NCBI GenBank assembly: GCA_934630555.1
Contig: CAKTXB010000052.1
Location: 1-10,619, forward strand
Origin: an uncultured Oscillospiraceae bacterium
Lineage (GTDB): Bacteria > Bacillota > Clostridia > Oscillospirales > Oscillospiraceae
DNA: 10,619 nucleotides
Reading direction: 5' to 3'
A program made the translations under genes and the position numbers. The notes beneath the pieces are model-generated. The model saw only the letters and a program-made list of their open reading frames with translations, was not told the origin of the DNA and made no database searches. Below are positions 5,875-10,619 of this stretch, piece by piece. Each line of letters begins with the position of its first letter. The stretch's first letter is position 1.

Positions 5875-6981
5875 TCAGTCCTCATACCATTCATCCCACG
5901 CTTCATCTTCATCCTCATAGGACCACGGGTCGTCCTCATAAAGATCCTCGCCGCTTTCGTAGACATCGCGCAGCCCGGTCGAGCCGGGGCCGTAGCCGCT
6001 GTTTTGGCTTTGCTCCGGCGCAGCGGGAGCACGCTCCGGCTGATGATAGACCGCGCTCGTCAGGGCCATATCGTTCCAGTAGCCCAGATTCAGCCGCTCC
6101 GCCGTCAATACGTTCTCATCCTCGACTGTCACCTTAAAGACCGGGTAGAGCAGATCGCCGTCACGGACCTGCCACACGAACGTATATCGTATGCGCCCGG
6201 AATGCGGTTTGCTGCTTGATTTGCTGGCCTTGCCGAGCTTTGTGGACGACAGCTCTGCATACGGCATTCCCGGATAAGGCAGGTTCGCGTCTTTGAGCAT
6301 ATCGATCCTTGCCTGTTCCTCCTCACGCTGGCGCTGCGCGGCGGCTTCTTCCTCCAGCCGCGCCTGTTCCGCGCGCTGCGCTGCCGCTTCCGCGCGCTGA
6401 CGCTCCGCTTCCTGCGCGGCCGCCTGTTCTGCTTGGGCCTCTGCCGTCTGGCGCTGCGTTTCGCGAATCATCGGCGGCAGCGCAAAGATCGCAAACACCG
6501 CGACCGCCGCCGCAGTCACGATCCACTTCCACAGCGCCTTCCGCTTCGGGTTTTCCGGCTCTGTCTGGGGCCGGCTGACCGGCTGTGATGCGCCCGGCGA
6601 CCGGGCAGACACCGCCGCAGATTTCCGCTCTTCAGCAGCCTGCACCGTTTGTGCCGGCGGCTGAACGATGTTTTTTGGCTCCGTCTGCACGGGGCTCTCC
6701 GCCTGCTTCTGCACAGTATACTGCAGCTTCTGGTGCTCCGGAAAGGCTGTCTGCTCAGACTTGCGGAGCACGGTCTTCATCTTTTGCGGCGCGTAGGGCG
6801 CATCCTGCGCAGTACAGCTCCAAACACGCACAACACGCGCCAGCTTTTCCGCGTTACCGCGCCCTACGGGTACAACAACAAAATCGCCGGCAGCCAACGT
6901 AAGGCCGCCCGTCAGATAGCTGTATGCCGTGCCAGTTTCATAAAACTGCACCATACAAACCGAAAAAAGCACCGCTTCCAT
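5875..6981 (-). CDS. Membrane-anchored coiled-coil protein of unknown function
   Basis: I do not recognise a named family for the whole 368-residue protein. Residues 1-75 (TLAAGDFVVVPVGRGNAEKLARVVRV, then APYAPQKMKTVL) resemble the small beta-rich domain found at the front of many Clostridia proteins, where it reads like GD-x-VVVPVG-x-xN-x-x-A-x-VV. A Pro/Gln-rich linker (about 80-147) follows, then one membrane helix (about 151-171, WKWIVTAAAVAVFAIFALPPM) with RKALWK before it. Next is an Ala/Glu/Gln/Arg coiled coil (about 173-230), a folded segment (about 233-310: YPGMPYAEL, RYTFVWQVRDGDLLYPVFKVTVED), and a strongly acidic tail (342-368). The ATG at 6981 has AAAGGAGG 7 nt upstream; the frame runs 23 codons further but without such a site. 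By the inside-positive rule the N-terminal domain is cytoplasmic and the coiled coil outside, though this is uncertain. Confidence 0.75.
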   Translation of the reverse strand: MEAVLFSVCMVQFYETGTAYSYLTGGLTLAAGDFVVVPVGRGNAEKLARVVRVWSCTAQDAPYAPQKMKTVLRKSEQTAFPEHQKLQYTVQKQAESPVQTEPKNIVQPPAQTVQAAEERKSAAVSARSPGASQPVSRPQTEPENPKRKALWKWIVTAAAVAVFAIFALPPMIRETQRQTAEAQAEQAAAQEAERQRAEAAAQRAEQARLEEEAAAQRQREEEQARIDMLKDANLPYPGMPYAELSSTKLGKASKSSSKPHSGRIRYTFVWQVRDGDLLYPVFKVTVEDENVLTAERLNLGYWNDMALTSAVYHQPERAPAAPEQSQNSGYGPGSTGLRDVYESGEDLYEDDPWSYEDEDEAWDEWYED

Positions 6982-7179
6982 GTCCGTACCTCCTTTGCTT
7001 TGTACCCCCAGTGTAACACAGTTTCTGTCCAATACAAAGGACTTTTCCATGTGCCGCCCCCTGTCAAGTAGGCATTATTAGTGGACACCTGTTAAGCAGC
7101 ATAGACACAACGAAGCGATTTTGATTGTAAGGGAAGGCGCAGCAGCGTGCAGGAAAGATGCGTTTTTCATGCAAAGCAT

Positions 7180-7215
7180 AAAAAATCATCGCGCGCTAAC
7201 GTAGTCCGCGATGAT
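7180..7215 (-). terminator. Minus-strand rho-independent terminator
   Basis: ATCATCGCG and CGCGATGAT pair perfectly over 9 bp (7185-7193/7207-7215, 13-nt loop). Read on the minus strand the stem is followed by a run of six T. No gene it obviously serves remains next to it; the nearest minus-strand gene upstream is the broken transposase. Confidence 0.65.
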
Positions 7216-7263
7216 GCTCATTTGTCTGAATGCTGTGGAACAACGCTGCGTCCTTTGATCTTC

Positions 7264-7312
7264 GGAAAAAACGAGCGTGCGAAAGGACCCTTCCGCGGTT
7301 CCTTTCACACGC
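7264..7312 (-). terminator. Second minus-strand rho-independent terminator
   Basis: GCGTGCGAAAGGA (7275-7287) pairs with TCCTTTCACACGC (7300-7312) with one mismatch over 13 bp and a 12-nt loop. On the minus strand it is followed within 3 nt by TTTTTT. It lies about 80 bp beyond the likely end of the IS element and about 60 bp before the other terminator. Confidence 0.65.
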
Positions 7313-7411
7313 AATTCCCGCCCGCAAGCAACACCCTTTTAGATCCCCCGACCAAAAGCTCTTGAAATCTCAAAGGCTTTCACGTTTTTTGCAAATCAAA
7401 ACTGATCAATC

Positions 7412-8505
7412 TCAAAAGTTTAATGTGTATAACGCATCGCGTGTTTTTTCTTTTGCTTCCGCAAAGACATGTTCAATGGTCTCTTTACGCCTCTTGTAAA
7501 GAGACTGGTAAGCAGGCGTATATCTGGTGTCGTCTGCCAGTTCCTCATAGCCCTTCCAGATATGCCGCTGCACCGTTTTGACACAGTTTTTGGAATGGGT
7601 GCACAGTTCTCTGCTCGGACAGGTCGCACAGATATTCGGATCGCTCTTGTCTACCCGGTATCCGTCACGGTTTGTCGTGTTGTATTTTAACGGCTGGTAT
7701 TCGGAACAGATCACACAGTCGTAGAATTCATCGTAGACGTATTTCCACCACTCATGTCCACCCCTCATGGTCTGGGGCCGCTTGTAGGCTGTGGAGCGTG
7801 TGCCGGTTTTTCTCTTTCTTTCCCCGCCAGCTTCTTCTTAGAGGTATTGTCTTTGGCTTTCTTTGCAGATGTCGGATGATCGTCGTCGTCATCAAAGGGT
7901 TTCCTGCCATGCGTTTCTCTATCCGCGTTGACCTCTTCCATCAGCTCTTTCGCATAGTGTTTGGTGGCTGCCGGGATCTGTTCCTTCACTCGCTTCTTCG
8001 TGTTGACGTTGGCCTTGATGTGGATGCCATCAATAAAAACAGCTCTCGGCGACAGATAGCCTGCTTCTGCCACTTCGCTCCAGACCCATGCAAATACCTT
8101 GTCTGCTGTTTCCGCAGTAAAGCGCTGCCGGAAGTTATAGCTCACCGTAGAAAAACGTGGTGTTTCCTCCTGCAGCGTATAGCCCAGAAACCAGCGGTAA
8201 CAAATGTTGGTGCGAATCTCCTCCGCTGTCCGCCGAAGCGAGGGCAGTCCGTACAGATGCTGGATCAGGACCATCTTGAACGGCACCACCGGATCAATGC
8301 TGGGGCGCCCATTATCCTCACAATAGAGCGGCTCCACCATTTCATACAGCGCATTGAAGTCTACGGCTGCATCTATTTTTCGAAGCAGATGCTCCGCGGG
8401 TACCAATTGGTCTATTACTGCAAACTCCACCCTGTTCCGGTCCATCTTTCCTCGTTCCAGCATTTTTTCATCACCCGCTTTTATTTTACCATACTTGTCT
8501 AACAA
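7412..8505 (-). pseudogene. IS1182-family transposase, internally deleted and frameshifted
   Basis: The N-terminal part (8505 down to 7765) is typical: VEFAVIDQLVPAEHLLRKIDAAVDF, the RPSIDPVVPFKMVLIQHLYGLPSLRRTAEEI region, and FIDGIHIKANVNTKK with the first catalytic Asp. After an acidic DDDDDHP stretch and KKKLAGKEREK the frame ends with a foreign GPRP tail. A second frame continues as STAYKRPQTMRGGHEWWKYVYDEFYDCVIC, then a Cys-rich section and RRKETIEHVFAEAKEK with the third catalytic residue (Glu). In intact relatives about 90 residues, including the second catalytic Asp (VADAGYKTP), lie between these parts; they are missing here, with the junction near 7800-7812. A six-A run (7444-7449 on the + strand as T) then shifts the frame away from HAMRYTH, and the last part is lost. 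The enzyme should be dead. ATG 8463 is an alternative start. Confidence 0.85.
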
Positions 8506-8519
8506 ATGGGATGCAGTTC

Positions 8520-8544
8520 ATATGATACACGGATCGTATCATAT
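8520..8544. repeat. Short inverted repeat near the IS right end
   Basis: ATATGATAC (8520-8528) and GTATCATAT (8536-8544) form a perfect 9-bp stem with a 7-nt loop. It lies between the transposase start and the candidate inverted repeat, so it may be a subterminal feature of the IS, or part of its promoter region. Confidence 0.5.
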
Positions 8545-8572
8545 CAGGGTTCTGATTTGCACTGCATATTTC

Positions 8573-8614
8573 AAAACCCGCCTGTTCGATGCACGAATCG
8601 AACAGGCGGGTTTT
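8573..8614. terminator. Bidirectional rho-independent terminator
   Basis: A perfect 18-bp stem (8573-8590/8597-8614) with loop GCACGA has AAAACCCGCC at one base and GGCGGGTTTT at the other, so a T run follows in both directions. On the minus strand it lies about 60 bp after the stop of the GntR-family gene and would end that transcript. It sits just outside the right edge of the IS remnant. Confidence 0.85.
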
Positions 8615-8635
8615 ATCAGAGTATACGGCAGGATG

Positions 8636-8655
8636 CTTCATCACCCCTGATGAAG
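8636..8655. repeat. Small hairpin next to the GntR gene's 3' end
   Basis: CTTCATCA (8636-8643) and TGATGAAG (8648-8655) pair perfectly over 8 bp with loop CCCC. It lies 18 bp past the GntR-family stop on the minus strand, between that gene and the large bidirectional terminator. It has no T run of its own. Confidence 0.45.
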
Positions 8656-8672
8656 AGGCGAGCAGCGAAAGG

Positions 8673-9413
8673 TCATTTGTTGCAATCGTCCGTTTCCGGG
8701 GCAGTCTCTTTTTTGTGAAAAAACTGGGCCATGCGGGCGGAGTTGTATTCGTCGTTCTTTTTGAGCAGGCGGATGGCCTGCTGCGGCTCACGGCGGCTGA
8801 GACAGCCTGCGATCTGGCGGTGCAGGTCGATGCCCCAGCGGCGGCTGTCGTTCAGGCGGTTCATCTCGCCAAGACATTGCAGAACCGGCTCACGGCAGCT
8901 TTCCATCGCACGGACGAGCATTGGATTGTGCGCGCTTTCGAGGATGGCCATATGGAACGCATAGTCGGCCAGCGTGAACTTCTCATAGTCGTCCTGTGTG
9001 CGCTCCATCTGGTCAGCGGTCTGGCGGATTTTCTCAAGATCGGCTTCGGAAGCGGTGACGGCAGAGCGCTCGATTGCGTGGTACTCTATGCATGAGCGCA
9101 GCTCCATGATCTGCCGGAAAGCCTCCTGCGTCAGCTCGGTCTGGGGAACAGCAGCATCCAGATTGACAAAGTTGCGCGGATTTGCGATGAAGGAGCCCAT
9201 GCCCTGATACGTCACGATCATCCGTTCGCTCCGCAGGCGCTGGAGCGCCTCGCGCACCACAATCCGACTGACGTTCAGCATCTGGCACAGCTGCTTTTCG
9301 GAGGGGATTTTTTCGCCCTCCTTCCACGTGCCGGCCAGAATCAACTGCTTGAGCTGCATATAGGCCTCATCCACGAGATTAAATTTTTCAATTTTATTCA
9401 GAATGCCGTCCAT
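8673..9413 (-). CDS. GntR-family regulator, FadR/FCD subfamily
   Basis: A two-domain regulator. Numbered from the ATG at 9413, residues about 15-77 are the GntR winged helix-turn-helix: VDEAYMQLKQLILAGTWKEGEKIPSEKQLCQMLNVSRIVVREALQRL, ending in the GMGSFIA wing. Residues about 95-235 are the all-helical FCD ligand-binding domain. Of the usual metal-binding set, Asp150 and His154 (LADYAFHMAI) and His198 (DLHRQI) are present. The last His seems replaced (LLKKNDEYN), so metal or ligand binding may differ. Length, about 246 aa, suits the family. In-frame starts also exist at 9425 (ATG) and 9437 (TTG). I prefer 9413 because the candidate promoter puts transcription start near 9440; no start has a strong Shine-Dalgarno site. 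It diverges from a URO-D-like gene whose promoter carries a palindromic candidate operator. FCD regulators are usually repressors released by an organic acid or the pathway substrate. Confidence 0.87.
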   Translation of the reverse strand: MDGILNKIEKFNLVDEAYMQLKQLILAGTWKEGEKIPSEKQLCQMLNVSRIVVREALQRLRSERMIVTYQGMGSFIANPRNFVNLDAAVPQTELTQEAFRQIMELRSCIEYHAIERSAVTASEADLEKIRQTADQMERTQDDYEKFTLADYAFHMAILESAHNPMLVRAMESCREPVLQCLGEMNRLNDSRRWGIDLHRQIAGCLSRREPQQAIRLLKKNDEYNSARMAQFFHKKETAPETDDCNK

Positions 9414-9446
9414 ATCACATACCATACCACATAACAAGTTACTTTC

Positions 9447-9475
9447 ATACTAGCCGAAATCATTCGGTTTGTCAA
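9447..9475 (-). promoter_or_regulatory. Candidate promoter of the GntR-family gene
   Basis: On the minus strand a perfect TTGACA (9470-9475) is 17 bp from TAGTAT (9447-9452). The spacer contains the small inverted repeat CCGAA-ATCA-TTCGG (9454-9467), which could be a protein-binding site. Confidence 0.55.
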
Positions 9476-9490
9476 TTTATTCTTTGTAAT

Positions 9491-9582
9491 TTTACGAAAA
9501 AATGCAAGCCAATTATGTCAATACGACGAATTAAGCAAAGAAAAATTATGATATTTACACAAATTTGACGAAAAAAGGCAAG
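9491..9582. repeat. Imperfect direct repeat in the GntR/URO-D intergenic region
   Basis: TTTACGAAAAAATGCAAG (9491-9508) and TTTGACGAAAAAAGGCAAG (9564-9582) differ by one substitution and one inserted base and are 73 bp apart in the same orientation. They flank the middle of the AT-rich gap upstream of both promoters and could be a pair of regulator sites or a short duplication. Confidence 0.4.
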
Positions 9583-9589
9583 ATATGTC

Positions 9590-9618
9590 TTGACTTCACT
9601 TGTCATATATGTTATATG
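9590..9618 (+). promoter_or_regulatory. Candidate promoter of the URO-D-like gene
   Basis: TTGACT (9590-9595, 5 of 6) is 17 bp from TATATG (9613-9618). TATGAT (9615-9620) is an alternative -10 at 19 bp. The region is AT-rich and lies about 50 bp before the start codon at 9671. The spacer and -10 are covered by the palindrome at 9597-9625. Confidence 0.55.
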
Positions 9619-9625
9619 ATAAGTG
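9597..9625. promoter_or_regulatory. Palindromic candidate operator for the GntR-family regulator
   Basis: CACTTGTCATATA (9597-9609) pairs with TATATGATAAGTG (9613-9625) at 12 of 13 positions; the exception is G9602/T9620. The arms are separated by 3 nt. It covers the promoter spacer and -10 of the + strand gene, so bound protein would block RNA polymerase. GntR/FadR proteins bind short palindromes of this kind. A related half site (AACTTGTTATGT on the minus strand, 9429-9440) lies at the start of the regulator's own transcript and hints at autoregulation. Confidence 0.6.
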
Positions 9626-9670
9626 AAATAAGTGACTGCCGCACGGCAGAAAACAGGGGAGTGAATGCGT

Positions 9671-10619
9671 ATGAAAGCATGTGCAAAAAATGCCATGAAG
9701 ATCCTGTCGGGCCAGCCCGCGCAGATCCCGTTCATCATCTGGGGCCCGGCGCCCTTCATCACGACCTCCGTGGGCGCGACGCAGAAGGATTTTTATCTGA
9801 ATGTCGAGCGCAAGATGGAGATTCAGATGAAGGCGGTGGATCTGTTTCCGGATGCATGGGTTATACCGGGCGTGTGGCCGGATTTCGGCGCGGTGCTTGA
9901 GCCGACGATGTTCGGCAGCGAGGTTCTTTACTTTGACAACGATGCACCGCGCGCCATGCCGGTCATCCACGACTATGACGAGATCGACAGCCTCCGCTTT
10001 GAACCGGCCAACAGCCTGCTGCCGGAGATGCTGCACCAGTACGAATACATGTGGAAGCACTTGCCGCAGCGCTACATCGACGATTACGGTTTCCTGGACG
10101 GCGTCGGCTATGCGCTCGGCCCGGTCGAGACGGGCTGCCTGCTGCTGGGCATGTCGGAATTTCTGATGGGCTTTTATGAGGAGCCAGAGCTGATTCACAA
10201 AATGCTTGACATCATCACCGACGGCCTGATTTATTCGCTGCTGGAGCAGCAGAAGATCAACGGCAAGCTCAAAAAGCTCTATCTGCCCGACCATGCCTCG
10301 AACCAGATCGGCCGCGCAAGCTGGGACGAGTTCTGCCTGCCGTATTTAAAACGTATCCATGCCGAGTTCCCGGACTGCAAATTCGTGCTCTACCACAACG
10401 AGGGTCGTCAGATTCACGTCGGCGACACGCTGCATGAATTCGGCACCACGATCACGCATTTCGGTGACCCGATCGAGGAGCTTGCGTCGACGCTGGATTC
10501 GGGCATCGTGCTGATGGGCAACCTGCATCCGATTAAGGACATGCTGCGCGGCACGCCGGAGGAGGTCTATCAGAAGTCGATGCACATCATGCAGACTGCG
10601 CCGAAGGGAAGGCTCTGGC
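9671..10619 (+). CDS. Uroporphyrinogen decarboxylase/MtaA-like family protein, 3' end beyond window
   Basis: The first 316 codons of a TIM-barrel URO-D superfamily protein. Family features seen: a GPVETGCLLLGMSEFLMGFYEEPELIHKML helix region (150-179), DHASNQIGRASWDEFCLPYLKRIH (207-230) at the equivalent of the substrate-side strand, KFVLYHNEGRQ (237-247), and GIVLMGNLHPIKDMLRGTPEEV (278-299). The last resembles the end of MtaA/CmuA-type corrinoid methyltransferases. Where zinc-dependent members have His-x-Cys-Gly, this protein reads His242-Asn-Glu-Gly, so the Cys ligand is missing. It is therefore unlikely to be HemE itself and may be a methyltransferase-like enzyme with altered metal binding. 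ATG 9671 has AGGGGAG (9654-9660) at good spacing; ATG 9665 is too close to it. It diverges from a GntR/FCD regulator that probably controls it. Substrate unknown. Confidence 0.85.
   Translation, partial: MKACAKNAMKILSGQPAQIPFIIWGPAPFITTSVGATQKDFYLNVERKMEIQMKAVDLFPDAWVIPGVWPDFGAVLEPTMFGSEVLYFDNDAPRAMPVIHDYDEIDSLRFEPANSLLPEMLHQYEYMWKHLPQRYIDDYGFLDGVGYALGPVETGCLLLGMSEFLMGFYEEPELIHKMLDIITDGLIYSLLEQQKINGKLKKLYLPDHASNQIGRASWDEFCLPYLKRIHAEFPDCKFVLYHNEGRQIHVGDTLHEFGTTITHFGDPIEELASTLDSGIVLMGNLHPIKDMLRGTPEEVYQKSMHIMQTAPKGRLW

Larger units (their letters stand above)
7051..7389. other. Gene-free stretch with terminators only
   Basis: Between the start region of the coiled-coil membrane protein and the IS remnant I see no convincing gene on either strand. 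The longest + frame (7147-7365) has no ribosome-binding site or recognisable protein features. The stretch holds the two minus-strand terminators and, at 7066-7092, a sequence reading TGTCAAGT...GTGGACAC that is reminiscent of some insertion-sequence ends, with no transposase beside it. Confidence 0.5.
7390..8561 (-). mobile_element. Decayed IS1182-family insertion sequence
   Basis: A broken IS1182-type transposase fills most of this span. Possible terminal inverted repeats are TGCAAATCAAAACTGAT (7390-7406) and the complement of 8543-8561 (TGCAAATCAGAACCCTGAT), which match at 16 positions with one substitution and a 2-nt gap. That gives about 1.17 kb; intact relatives are usually 1.5-1.8 kb, in line with deleted coding sequence. 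I saw no clear target-site duplication, and the ends are tentative. Confidence 0.6.

Noticed and set aside
7066..7092. TGTCAAGT...GTGGACAC sequence suggestive of an IS3/IS150-type end
   Set aside because: No matching second end or transposase is present, and I cannot confirm the resemblance from memory alone. A search against IS terminal sequences would decide; a hit to an IS end with the rest missing would make it a solo remnant.
9596..10294. 232-codon minus-strand frame opposite the URO-D-like gene
   Set aside because: The + strand frame has family motifs and a good ribosome-binding site; this one is a shadow and would start inside the opposite gene.
9671..10619. Calling the right-edge gene hemE
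   Set aside because: The C-terminal part resembles MtaA/CmuA-type relatives and not classical HemE, and the pairing with a FadR-type regulator is not that of a housekeeping haem gene.

Overview
The window looks like a chromosomal stretch from a fairly GC-rich anaerobic Firmicute of the Clostridia, most likely Oscillospiraceae/Ruminococcaceae. This rests on protein style, strong GGAGG-type Shine-Dalgarno sites and the IS1182-type remnant. It is an inference from family resemblance, not a database match.

Left part (1-2893, + strand): the window opens inside a dispersed repeat (1-68), followed by a terminator and a plausible promoter. Next comes a two-gene operon: a VWA-like/degenerate metallopeptidase protein (186-1466), overlapped by 10 nt by a MoxR-type AAA+ ATPase (1457-2893). 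The two probably act together as an ATPase plus VWA adaptor; their target is unknown.

2890-3452: the C-terminal stump of a LysR gene on the minus strand, then a cluster of hairpins of about 265 bp. The last 68 bp of the cluster are the second copy of the repeat that opens the window. The cluster runs up to the stop codon of an intact LysR regulator (3452-4327, minus).

4328-5870: the LysR gene diverges from brnQ (branched-chain amino acid:cation symporter). The gap between them holds a palindromic T-N11-A LysR-type box and two overlapping promoters, so LysR control of brnQ is likely. brnQ ends at a strong terminator.

5875-7390: a minus-strand single-pass membrane protein with a long coiled coil and an acidic tail, then about 400 bp without a convincing gene but with two minus-strand terminators.

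7390-8561: a decayed IS1182-family element whose transposase has an internal deletion and a frameshift. It is followed by a perfect 18-bp bidirectional terminator hairpin.

8673-10619: a FadR/FCD-type GntR regulator (minus) diverges from a uroporphyrinogen decarboxylase/MtaA-like protein that runs off the right edge. The AT-rich gap between them holds well-formed promoters for both genes and a 13-bp-arm palindrome over the -10 region of the + strand promoter, a good candidate operator. The pair looks like the start of a regulated methyl-transfer/corrinoid-type catabolic locus whose remainder lies beyond the window.
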